Shown here: positions 43,263 through 52,305 of the stretch, in pieces | Numbering within the stretch: position 1 is the stretch's first letter | Layout: every line of letters begins with the position of its first letter | Assembly (NCBI RefSeq): GCF_001999965.1 | Contig: NZ_CP019646.1 | Coordinates: 558,001 to 622,000 of the forward strand | Reading direction: 5' to 3' | Length of the DNA stretch: 64,000 nt | DNA from: Limihaloglobus sulfuriphilus | GTDB lineage: Bacteria > Planctomycetota > Phycisphaerae > Sedimentisphaerales > Sedimentisphaeraceae | Made by a program: the position numbers and the translations under genes | The notes under the pieces: generated by a model | What the model was told of the DNA's origin: nothing | The model's database searches: none | Seen by the model: only the letters and a program-made list of their open reading frames with translations

Positions 43263-43398
43263 GACATGATTAACAAGATTTACAAGATTATAAATAGTCG
43301 ATAGTTAATAACTAAGAGTGATGAGTGACGGATTCCATAATTCTTAGCTCTTCAATTTTCACTCTTAACATTATCCTGTTAATCTTGTTAATCCTGTC
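43263..43398. repeat. Palindromic dispersed-repeat element (MITE-like)
   Basis: Inverted copies of the same 28-base repeat (43263-43290 and 43371-43398, similar but not identical) enclose a second inverted pair, AAGAGTGA (43314-43321) and TCACTCTT (43359-43366). The whole 136-base stretch forms an imperfect long palindrome with no coding frame. It resembles a small non-autonomous element or an intergenic repeat unit, but no target duplication was found. Confidence 0.55.
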
Positions 43399-43441
43399 AA
43401 ATTAGATTAAGAGAAAATTTGAGCCGGCAAAAGATAATACA

Positions 43442-44642
43442 ATGCAGAATTTTAAAAACATACAGGCTATAAACGACAGTGATAAACGCAGGCTTTATGC
43501 TTTCACGCTTGTTGAGCTGCTTGTGGCGCTGGCCCTTGTTGTGATTATGCTGGGAATTTCGGCACTGGTTTTTTAAAACCGCTGTTGAAGCTCACCGCTT
43601 ATCTGACGCTGCGGCAGAGATTTCCGGTAAACTCAACATCATAACATCACAGCTCGACCGCGATCTCAAAGGTCTCCGCAAGGATGCCGAAATATTCGCC
43701 ATCTGGCGTGCGGGCGATACAGAGGAAAACGGCAGGCTGCCCAGATTTGACATGATGATGTTCTACTCGCAGGGCAGTTTCGAGACATTCAACAGTTACG
43801 GCTATTCTGACCACGAGGACAACGATTATACCGGAACCATAAAGAGTAATCTTGCCAGAATTACTTACGGTCTGGCGGATTCACAGGACGGCACTCAGGT
43901 TGTCAAGATACAAAACCAGACTCCCGAAAAGCGTATGCTCTATCGGAATATGCACGTTGTAACCAATTTTGATGCGGGTGAGGTTGATGCCGACGGGGGA
44001 GACGGCGAAATAAGCCCCTACGACTTCGAAACCAGCGGGTACACATTTAACGCCGCCGAGTTTAAGAGGCATAACGAGGAAAAAGAATACGATGAAATCG
44101 GCCCGGCCCAGTGGATGCGGATTCCGGACTCCGACAAACGGGATATCTGGGCGGTTCTGGCTGATGTTGAGATCGATATCCAGGGACTCCCAAACAGTAC
44201 GGTAACGCCCGGCACAAATGAAACCGGTCTGCTGCTGGATAACAGCAGGCCCGAAACACTGCACAACCTGCTTTGCCGCGGCATAGGCCAGTTCAAAATA
44301 CAGGGCTGGTACTACGACCAGACCGGCAGCCCAAGTGTGTGGCGGTGGGTTCCCGAGATTGACCCTGACGGAGACGGCGATTTTTCAGACAGCGATTTTG
44401 AAACCTCCGGCCCCTCACAGCTGGATTACTCCAAACTCCCCGGGATAATATACCCCGCAGTAGGTCTGCAGATGGATAATGTCCCCCAGGAGCAGCTCGA
44501 CCCTGAATCGCTTGTCATGGGTAACTTCAACAATATACCGGGCCTTGGAAGGGCACTGAAATTTACGTTTACAATTTATGATTCCAGAGGCATTATACCT
44601 GAGGGAAAAACCTTCACGCATATTGTCTATCTCGATGAATAA
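43442..44642 (+). CDS. Type II secretion minor pseudopilin, GspJ-like, with a +1 frameshift at 43571-43576
   Basis: The first frame (43442-43576, 44 residues) encodes a complete prepilin signal, RRLYA-FTLVELLVALALVV, with cleavage after A20 and Glu at +5, and the membrane helix. It stops at TAA inside GTT TTT TAA AAC. Skipping one T gives GTT TTT AAA ACC and an open frame of 355 more residues to 44642 (KTAVEAHRLSDAAAEISGKL onward), the expected soluble domain. The joined protein has 399 residues and fits GspJ by position between I and K. The site has six Ts and four As with a stop in the A site, so it could be programmed +1 slippage, transcript slippage, a real mutation or a sequencing error. 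Confidence 0.82.
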
Positions 44643-44668
44643 CCGCTGTTCTATTTGAGGTATTTACT

Positions 44669-47600
44669 ATGAAGAACAGTACACAGATAACATATAGAAG
44701 GGCTAATAACTTGCGTAATAACAGAAGAGGTTCGGCATTGATCCTTGCTGTAGTAATGACGACGCTGCTTGCCATCGTCGGCATGATATTTGTAATGGTT
44801 GCCAGGGTTAATGAATCGGCAAGCTCTTCTCAAACCGTTTCAGCCGAGCTTGACAATGCCGTCAATACGGTTATAGGCCACATATCAAGAGAGCTGAGTG
44901 AAGATGTCCCCGGCGTTGATGACTCTGAATACTACGATTACCCCGGCGACAATGACCGATGGCTTGCCAATATTGAGCCGTACCTGCCCCAGGATAATCA
45001 GGGGGCTATAACCAATTCAGAATCCGCGACAGAACAGCTGGAAAACTGTATCTGGCAGCAGATAAGCGATGTGACGGGATATCTGACAAATAATTACGGA
45101 AAATCAAATTATGACCCTATCAAAAACGTAAATGTTATGCCTGGTGAATTCGACCCTGACAGCGCTGACAATGCCTACAGATACAACGCCGCGGCAAAAT
45201 ATATCCCCGAATACCCACAGCTTTATTTCAATGAAGACGGTGAGCTCATGGAACAGCTCGCGGACGCTGACGGCGACGGCATAGCAGATTCCAAATGGAT
45301 TGAGCTTGAAGATGTTACAACGGCTAAGGGCGAGCAGGTTTTCGCCGCGGTCAGGGTCATTGACAACTGCGGTATGCTGAATTTAAATACCGCTGCTTTC
45401 CTTGACATGGAGAGTGATACAGAGCCCGAAAATAAAAAGCTCATAGACGGCTCCTCGCTTCTGCATACTGACCTCTCGGGCATACTTCTAAAGACTGTTA
45501 ATGAGCCGTTCAGCAACACGCAAAGGCCGCAGGACAGCGGGTTGTTTTATCTCTTTGATGGCATTAAAGAAGGAACAATCGGCGAAGAATACTCTATAAG
45601 AGGGCGGACTCAGCCCGACAGCGGCAATGACGACTGGTATGAAGATCCAGAGTCATTTATTGCTCTGAACCAGTATTACATCTGGCAGCTGGAAAAAACC
45701 GCTTCAATGCTCAGTCCGGATGAGGCTTACATACTGGGAGGCGGACAGGAATATTACGGCCGTGAAGGCGTAAAGATTAGAGATAACAACTCGGCGGCGG
45801 ATCTGGATGATTACTTCAGTTTTTTCAAACCGTTTGATGTTTCCGACGAATTGTCGCTGCGGCACAGGTTCTGCATTGACTCCCCGGAGTGGTCCCGCGT
45901 CAAACATCTCTGGCCGATGCGTGATATAGATTCAGACCGAGACGATTATATGCTTCTGCCCAGAAGCCGGCCGTATGCCACAGCCGACGGCAAACTTGAA
46001 TACTGGATAAACCGTCTTGCCGTTGACGACCGATATCTTGATCCGACAACACAGGTAGAGGTAGAGGGCAGCGGCAGTCAGGAAGAAATTTTTAAATCAT
46101 CTGATATCAAACATCTGCTCACGGCCTACAGTTTTGACAGGACTATCGCACCAGACGGTACAAAGCAGTTTGCCCTTAATATTGATCCTACAGCCGAGGC
46201 CAGGCTGCTCGACCGGCGGGACGGCGTGCCGGAGAATTACAGCCAGAGAACTGCCGAAGTCCTCTACTATACGCTTGTTAAAGCAAGGTGCGAGGGCATG
46301 GGCGAAGTTGAGGGCCAGAGCGGAAATTCAAGCGAAGATCTTGATGAAGACGAGCTTATCAGGCTCGGCCAGCTTGCTGTAAACATAGTTGATATGCGTG
46401 ACCTCGATACGGATATTACATGTCTTGACCTCCGAATCGAGAACGCTAAGTTTTCAGACCCAAGGTATAATCATCTTAATCCTGATGTCTGGCTTGATTC
46501 CAGCGACGATGATCCGACAAATGTTATAACCGGTACAGATACCTATGTATATGGCGTAGAGACACAGCCGGTAATCAGCGGCATAGCGATAGCTTATGAG
46601 CCGCTTCTTTCAGAAGACCCGGAAAACCCCGTTGACTACAGCGAACAGGAGCCTGTATCACATTATGCGGTTGAGATATACAACCCCTTTGATTCGCCGA
46701 TTCAGCTTCGCAGGGTGGATGATTTTGCCATTGAGACACGCGACAGAATGACCTGGTCTCCCGACAGACGTGATACCTGGAGGTATTTCATTGACAGGGG
46801 CAGCAGCGGCATAGTTGAAATACCCGCCCGCGGTTTTATTATCGTCTGCGACAGTGCTAATTTCTGGGCACCCTACATTGAGAACAACGCGGATACGGTT
46901 GTTGTCCAGTGGGCAAACCTAAAGCTCAGTTACAGCCTTTCTATAGAAGACCGCCACACGGGCCAGAGCGGCAGGCGAATGGTTGATTCGCGTGTTCGCA
47001 TCCCCGGCGAGGTGCTGATAAGCCGCAGAGTTGAAAATATTTACACCGATTATCGCAGGGCATTTACCGACCGTCAGCCCATACAGCCCCGCATGGTGGA
47101 ATGGGACTGGACAAGTGATGAGGTTCAAATCAAATATTACCGCAGAAATGTGATGGGCTCTGACAGTTCACACATTTACAAAAATGATGCGTGGTGGTTC
47201 TGCGCATGGCAGGAAATGGCCTACATTGGTGATCCGTCAAAGTCCGAAGACTTAAGGCTCGGAACGGAAAACCCCTCCGGCGGAGATGATACGCCGGGTG
47301 AGAATGAGATTCTTGTGCGAGAAACACCGGAGACTGATCTCTCAATGCCGTTTGCCAGGTACGAAGACCAGATTCAGTACTTCCATTCTACTCTCTCCGA
47401 CCGGCCCGAGGAAAACGACAGGCGAATAGAGGGCAGAACGATTCTTCATTTCAACAACGTTGGTGAAATCTCGCGTATCTGGGCAGTCGGTCCCAGGGAG
47501 TGGCAGGATGTAGAGCCGATTATGGACAGGCTCGACAGTGAGTTTACAAACTATATCGATAATGAGCTGAACTACTCAGAGCTTATGGATGCGCTTGGCG

Positions 47601-48640
47601 GCACTGACCCTGAAAATCCGCAGGAACCTACCTATGACTGCGATGATTTTATAAAGTGGCAGTATTATTATAGTTATGAGGATCCGGACAGCGAAGAAGC
47701 CATCACCTATTTTGATGATTATACGGTCATGGACAGGCTCAAGTATGTCAGTCCCACCGGTTTGACGGATTTCTCTATTGAGGAATCGGAAGTCCGCCTG
47801 GATCTGAGTGACCCAAGATATGCTAATATTTTTAATTATCTAACTGTTTTTGATCCCGAAAACGACTACATCGACAACGATGGCGACGGTATTGTTGATG
47901 AAGAATGGTTTGATGACGGCATTGATGATAACCCCGACAGGGATGTTGCTGATTTAGAGGTGCAGCGGCCCGGCGTAGAATGGAAAATTCCCGGCAGGAT
48001 AAACATCAACACCGCTCCCTGGTTTGTCATAGCCCAGCTGCCCTGGGTAAAAGCCGACAAAGATAACCCCGATGAAGTCTCTGATGATGTCACAAAAGAA
48101 GAATTTGCCCTCGCCCATGCCATTACCGCTTACAGAGACATGATTCAGGTGGACGAGAGCCCCGAATATGACGATCGCTGGCAGGTTATCGGCAGTGAGC
48201 TTGGAAACGAGATTGACAGCGATGATGTCAGGGGGATGCCGGGTTTTGCTTCGATAGGCGAGCTCAACCTTGTCCTGAACACCAGCAATGACGATTACCG
48301 AATAGACAAGCTGGGGCAAAACAACAAAGACATTGACGGATTCCCGGATATTTACAGCTATGGAGGCAACGGTGATGACGCGATTGACGATTTCGAGGAA
48401 AAAGATCTGATATTTACCCGCCTTAGCAATAACGCCACTGTGAGAAGTGATGTATTTACCGCTTATATCCTTGTGAGAGTTGGAGTTAACGGCCCTCAAA
48501 AAAGAGTCATCGCCATCCTTGACAGGGGGAATGTCCACCCGAATTATGACAATGACGGTGGAGTCGAACAGAACAAAAAGACGGTAGGAAAAGTAAAGAT
48601 AGTGGGCATGAAAACCATAACTGATACCGGAATGCCCTGA
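44669..48640 (+). CDS. Giant GspK-like minor pseudopilin (1323 aa)
   Basis: The N-terminus has a basic leader and RRG-SALILAVVMTTLLAIVGM, a prepilin-type helix without Glu at +5, as is usual for GspK. Two segments match the GspK helix-hairpin-helix context: CGMLNLNTAAF near residue 232 and GRININTAPWFVIAQLPWV near 1108. Known GspK proteins have about 300-350 residues; here roughly 850 residues lie between the two motifs, rich in Asp/Glu and with EF-hand-like DNDGDGIVDEEWFDD near 1070. GspK caps the pseudopilus tip and may touch cargo. The large middle part is not recognised. TTGAGG precedes the ATG. Confidence 0.82.
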   Translation: MKNSTQITYRRANNLRNNRRGSALILAVVMTTLLAIVGMIFVMVARVNESASSSQTVSAELDNAVNTVIGHISRELSEDVPGVDDSEYYDYPGDNDRWLANIEPYLPQDNQGAITNSESATEQLENCIWQQISDVTGYLTNNYGKSNYDPIKNVNVMPGEFDPDSADNAYRYNAAAKYIPEYPQLYFNEDGELMEQLADADGDGIADSKWIELEDVTTAKGEQVFAAVRVIDNCGMLNLNTAAFLDMESDTEPENKKLIDGSSLLHTDLSGILLKTVNEPFSNTQRPQDSGLFYLFDGIKEGTIGEEYSIRGRTQPDSGNDDWYEDPESFIALNQYYIWQLEKTASMLSPDEAYILGGGQEYYGREGVKIRDNNSAADLDDYFSFFKPFDVSDELSLRHRFCIDSPEWSRVKHLWPMRDIDSDRDDYMLLPRSRPYATADGKLEYWINRLAVDDRYLDPTTQVEVEGSGSQEEIFKSSDIKHLLTAYSFDRTIAPDGTKQFALNIDPTAEARLLDRRDGVPENYSQRTAEVLYYTLVKARCEGMGEVEGQSGNSSEDLDEDELIRLGQLAVNIVDMRDLDTDITCLDLRIENAKFSDPRYNHLNPDVWLDSSDDDPTNVITGTDTYVYGVETQPVISGIAIAYEPLLSEDPENPVDYSEQEPVSHYAVEIYNPFDSPIQLRRVDDFAIETRDRMTWSPDRRDTWRYFIDRGSSGIVEIPARGFIIVCDSANFWAPYIENNADTVVVQWANLKLSYSLSIEDRHTGQSGRRMVDSRVRIPGEVLISRRVENIYTDYRRAFTDRQPIQPRMVEWDWTSDEVQIKYYRRNVMGSDSSHIYKNDAWWFCAWQEMAYIGDPSKSEDLRLGTENPSGGDDTPGENEILVRETPETDLSMPFARYEDQIQYFHSTLSDRPEENDRRIEGRTILHFNNVGEISRIWAVGPREWQDVEPIMDRLDSEFTNYIDNELNYSELMDALGGTDPENPQEPTYDCDDFIKWQYYYSYEDPDSEEAITYFDDYTVMDRLKYVSPTGLTDFSIEESEVRLDLSDPRYANIFNYLTVFDPENDYIDNDGDGIVDEEWFDDGIDDNPDRDVADLEVQRPGVEWKIPGRININTAPWFVIAQLPWVKADKDNPDEVSDDVTKEEFALAHAITAYRDMIQVDESPEYDDRWQVIGSELGNEIDSDDVRGMPGFASIGELNLVLNTSNDDYRIDKLGQNNKDIDGFPDIYSYGGNGDDAIDDFEEKDLIFTRLSNNATVRSDVFTAYILVRVGVNGPQKRVIAILDRGNVHPNYDNDGGVEQNKKTVGKVKIVGMKTITDTGMP

Positions 48641-48686
48641 TTTGATTTAAATAATGTTTAATGCCGGATATTACGAGGCACTAATT

Positions 48687-51600
48687 ATGAAAAAACAGCT
48701 TTTTGTACTTTTACTATTGTTATGCAGCCTGCCGGCTTTTGGCAGGTTGTTTGATAACCGTCCTGTTCAGCTCGTTCAGCCCGACGGCACGGCGATCAAG
48801 GCGTTCATCAGCGGGGATCAATTCTATATGGATATACGTCTGGCTGATGGAACTTCCATTGTAAAAGACCCCCAGAGCGGCTTTTACTGTTACGGAGTAA
48901 TCGCTGACGACGGCAGCCGCATCGTATCCACAGGTGTTCCGGCAGGCTATTGGGGTATGAAGTCTTCTTCTGCGGGCTCAAAGGCCCTGCTTTCAAAAGA
49001 GGCCCGGGATTCCATTCGTAATGAAGCCATCGAAGCCCTTTTTGATGATTCTGATACAACACAAAGCTCAATGTTAAAAACAGCCGAGCCGGCCGAGGAA
49101 GGCTATTTTTATGATGCGCTGGGAGTAAAGACCGGACTGGTGCTTTTAGTGTATTTCCAGGACGACATTGATGGAAACCCCGATCTGCCGGAATACTCCG
49201 GTTATGCTCCAAATGCCGTTGAAGTTGCCGATTTTTGCAACCTTCAGGGCTATGAAGGCCTGGATATGAACGGTTCGGTGAGGGATTATTTCAGCGATGT
49301 TTCCCTTGGTAATCTGGATTTAAATTTCACTGTTTCCGGGTATTACATGTCGCAGAACGAGCAGGCCTATTATGAAACATATTCAGAAGATAACCCGGAA
49401 GCCGGCAAAGACGGCGCTGATGTCCTGTTTGAGGAAATAATCGCCTCGGCCTCGGTAACACCGTCTGATTACGATACGGTTATCCTTGTTTACGCCGGCT
49501 CGACCGGCAATTTGAGCGATATCCTCCCCAAGACTGATTTTTCACCCCAAGAGGGCGTTTATTACACATTACTGGATACAGATTACACATTCGGCCTGGG
49601 CAATTTCGCCTATTCAACCGCTCTGACCGGCCTGGGCTGGAGACAGAGTGTCGGCGGTGAGTACTGCCTTATGGACGACGGGGCTTATTTCTATAATCCT
49701 GTCAAACCCAATGCCGGTATGAGAGTGCTTTCCGGTTGGATTATTCCCGAGGAGCTTACCGATAGCGACTTAGACACAACAGTAACATGTGAACCGGACC
49801 AGATATATATCGTTAAAAGATATGATGACCAGGGTCAGCCTTACGAGCCGCAGGAATATTTTCTCCTTGAAAACCGTTCTTCACAGGAGGGCAGCCGGGA
49901 TGAACGGATTCCGGGCAGCGGCGGGTTGACAATCTGGCGTGTCAGAAATAATAACATCTCAATGATCACGCCGTACTATTATTATGAACCGAATCCCTGG
50001 TATAACAGAGATTGGACGCCGACAACCATACCCGGTACCGAGTGGTCAGATTACACAATATCGCATCTGGCCTTTACAAACATAAGCTCGCCGGGTATTG
50101 TTATGTCGTTTAATTTCGGCCAGGAGTTCCCGCCTCCATCTACAGGGAATATATACATCATGCAAACTGACGGAACCGTCGGTCAAACAGCTTACGCAGA
50201 AATTCAGTCGGCCGTAAATGCCGCTCAACCCGGAGAAGAGATCCTTCTTGAACGCGGCGGGACATTCTATGGAAATCATGTTATTGTTAACAAGAATATT
50301 ACAATCCGAAGCTACGACGAAACGGAGCCCGATGCAATATTTCCAGAAGAAACAATTGTTGAAGGTTATTATAACAAACCTGTCTTCGATCTGAGAGATT
50401 CTGATAATGTAACTCTAAGAGGTCTAACGATTACAAACGGCAATTCCGTTTTAGGCGGGCTTATGCCGTCTATGGGTGAGCACGGCGGCGGCATCTATTG
50501 CCTTGGCGGAGAGGCAAATATTGCTGATTGTATTATACACAGCAACTACGCTTACCGCTCCGGCGGCGGAATATACCTCAACAGCTGCCTGGCATCGATT
50601 GAACGCTGCCGCATTTTTAACAACACGGCCGAAATCGCAAGCGGCGGGGGAGTCTTTTCTATCTGGGAGGGCAATCCCAATCAGCATCGCCGCGACAACC
50701 TGAGCACTGTGAAAAATTGCGAGATCTTCGCCAACACCGCAAACTGGGGCGGGGGCATAAGCTCGGTATATGAAAGCTGGCTGGAAGTGGTTTTCACTAC
50801 AATCGCATACAATAACGCCGTTACAGAGGGCGGCGGCGTTGACTGCCAGGACGGCTCTGCCATGCTCATGAACAGCATTATCTGGGGCAACATGGTAAAC
50901 GGCGATATGAACAGCTGGCAGCTGAGCATGAGAAATCTCAGTTCTTTTTCAGCTGTTTATCTCCATTACAGCTGTATGCAGAAAAACCAAGTCAATATCG
51001 GCACGGAAGAGGAACCTGTTTATGAATACAGCTTTGCGCATCCGTGGGATACGGAAGTCAGTTACCGCAGTGTACTTTCAACTGATCCGCAGTTTGCACT
51101 GCCGGTAGTTGAGCTAGAATATAAAGGCCTTCTGGAAACTTTGCAAGAAGCCGTAGATAACGGCACAGAGCTTGAAATAGAGATAGCCCGCCAGGCGATT
51201 CTGGATTATTTAGCATTAAGGGATTTTCACCTTAAATCAGCCCAGGGTCGATGGACAGGTGCAGGTTTCGAAAACGACGGTGTTACCAGTCCCTGTATAA
51301 ACGCAGGAAATACCAGTCCGTATGAGCCGAATGAAGATAATCCTTACAGCGATTTTTATGCTTTAGAGCCAGAGCCCAACGGCGAAGTTGTGAATCTCGG
51401 CCGCTACGGCGGAACAGAACAGGCAAGCAGATCAACACTAACGATCGACCTTGGCTATTATGAGTATCTTGCCGCAGACTATAACCAGAGCGGCGTTGTT
51501 GACATTGATGATTACGATGTTTTTAATGGTTTATATGCCAATTATCCCGGTGAATTTGATCCGGAAACAGATTACAATTCTGATGGTGAAGTTAACGTTG

Positions 51601-51869
51601 ATGACTGGATTCATTTCCAGATGTTTGATCTTAAAGCTGATAACCTAATTGAGAATATAGACCTGAAGTCTTTCCTGCATCTTTACAACGGTTATATAGA
51701 GACTTTTGACATTGACGGCAGCGGCGATATAGGAAACGGAGATTATGCTGTCTTTGCAGCGGATTATTCCGGTGATTATAACGAGAGGTCAGATTTTAAC
51801 GGCGACGGTAAAATAGACTTTACCGATTTGAGCATGTTTACACAAATATGGCTTTTCTATCAACTGTGA
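48687..51869 (+). CDS. Secreted protein with M6-protease-like region (no HExxH), beta-helix and dockerin-like repeats
   Basis: I start at the ATG at 48687 after ACGAGG. A signal peptide (MKKQLFVLLLLLCSLPAFG) leads the 1060-residue product. Residues 20-430 resemble M6 (immune inhibitor A-type) proteases: PVQLVQPDGTAIKAF, TGLVLLVYFQDD, SVRDYFSDVSLGNLDLNFTV, YFLLENRSSQ and GGLTIWRVR. The zinc motif HExxH is missing; the expected place reads FAYSTALTGLGW (about 307-318). Residues 480-740 form a right-handed beta-helix (GGGIYLNSCLASIERCRIFN). The C-terminus has two pairs of dockerin/EF-hand-like loops (DYNQSGVVDIDDYDVF; DFNGDGKIDFTDLSMF). It follows the GspK-like gene by 46 bases and is a likely secretion cargo. 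Confidence 0.82.
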   Translation: MKKQLFVLLLLLCSLPAFGRLFDNRPVQLVQPDGTAIKAFISGDQFYMDIRLADGTSIVKDPQSGFYCYGVIADDGSRIVSTGVPAGYWGMKSSSAGSKALLSKEARDSIRNEAIEALFDDSDTTQSSMLKTAEPAEEGYFYDALGVKTGLVLLVYFQDDIDGNPDLPEYSGYAPNAVEVADFCNLQGYEGLDMNGSVRDYFSDVSLGNLDLNFTVSGYYMSQNEQAYYETYSEDNPEAGKDGADVLFEEIIASASVTPSDYDTVILVYAGSTGNLSDILPKTDFSPQEGVYYTLLDTDYTFGLGNFAYSTALTGLGWRQSVGGEYCLMDDGAYFYNPVKPNAGMRVLSGWIIPEELTDSDLDTTVTCEPDQIYIVKRYDDQGQPYEPQEYFLLENRSSQEGSRDERIPGSGGLTIWRVRNNNISMITPYYYYEPNPWYNRDWTPTTIPGTEWSDYTISHLAFTNISSPGIVMSFNFGQEFPPPSTGNIYIMQTDGTVGQTAYAEIQSAVNAAQPGEEILLERGGTFYGNHVIVNKNITIRSYDETEPDAIFPEETIVEGYYNKPVFDLRDSDNVTLRGLTITNGNSVLGGLMPSMGEHGGGIYCLGGEANIADCIIHSNYAYRSGGGIYLNSCLASIERCRIFNNTAEIASGGGVFSIWEGNPNQHRRDNLSTVKNCEIFANTANWGGGISSVYESWLEVVFTTIAYNNAVTEGGGVDCQDGSAMLMNSIIWGNMVNGDMNSWQLSMRNLSSFSAVYLHYSCMQKNQVNIGTEEEPVYEYSFAHPWDTEVSYRSVLSTDPQFALPVVELEYKGLLETLQEAVDNGTELEIEIARQAILDYLALRDFHLKSAQGRWTGAGFENDGVTSPCINAGNTSPYEPNEDNPYSDFYALEPEPNGEVVNLGRYGGTEQASRSTLTIDLGYYEYLAADYNQSGVVDIDDYDVFNGLYANYPGEFDPETDYNSDGEVNVDDWIHFQMFDLKADNLIENIDLKSFLHLYNGYIETFDIDGSGDIGNGDYAVFAADYSGDYNERSDFNGDGKIDFTDLSMFTQIWLFYQL

Positions 51870-51941
51870 CGGCCGAGTTACATGTAACAGGAACAGATTC
51901 ACGCAAATCGGTTATGGCTTAAACATAGGGATCTGCTCTGT

Positions 51942-52205
51942 TCATTTCAGCCAGTCGTTAATATTTGACGCAAGAACAGCCGGGTCTTTTTTTTCAAGAA
52001 TGTGTTTTCTGATGGATGCCGGAATTTCGATGGCGGCCATCGCCTTATCTACACGTTTCCAGAGGTTCTCTCGTTTGGATTCAGAATCTGCGAGGTACAA
52101 TTCAGTAACAAGCTCCTGAAGTGACTGAAGTTTTATAGCGTCAAGGTTCTTATAATAATCACTGATTATTTTTTCCTGTGTGCGGCTGTATTCTTGTTTT
52201 GCCAT
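51942..52205 (-). CDS. Small helical protein of unknown function
   Basis: An 87-residue charged protein (MAKQEYSRTQEKIISDYYKN...) predicted to be all helix, with no signal peptide or cysteine. AAAGG lies before the ATG. I do not recognise the family. It is convergent with the secreted beta-helix gene and lies after the terminator of the aminotransferase gene, so it is its own transcript. A regular codon pattern and a good ribosome site make it a likely real gene. Confidence 0.7.
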   Translation of the reverse strand: MAKQEYSRTQEKIISDYYKNLDAIKLQSLQELVTELYLADSESKRENLWKRVDKAMAAIEIPASIRKHILEKKDPAVLASNINDWLK

Positions 52206-52233
52206 TTGTCGGCCTTTTATGTGATAATAATGA

Positions 52234-52266
52234 AAAACCGGCTGAGAATATCTCTCAACCGGTTTT
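52234..52266 (-). terminator. Rho-independent terminator after the aminotransferase gene
   Basis: AAAACCGG-C-TGAGA and TCTCA-A-CCGGTTTT form a 13-pair stem with one mismatch around the loop ATATC. On the minus strand it is followed by TTTTT and ends the transcript about 40 bases after the aminotransferase stop. The A-rich flank could also serve the plus strand. Confidence 0.8.
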
Positions 52267-52305
52267 ATAGTTTGTTTTATGAGCCGTTTCCGGCATTACA
52301 GTCTA

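Noticed and set aside
37923-43398. CRISPR array from the repeated short units
   Set aside because: Units are 7-bp direct tandem repeats without spacers, and the 28-base repeats are too few and in mixed orientation; no cas genes are present.
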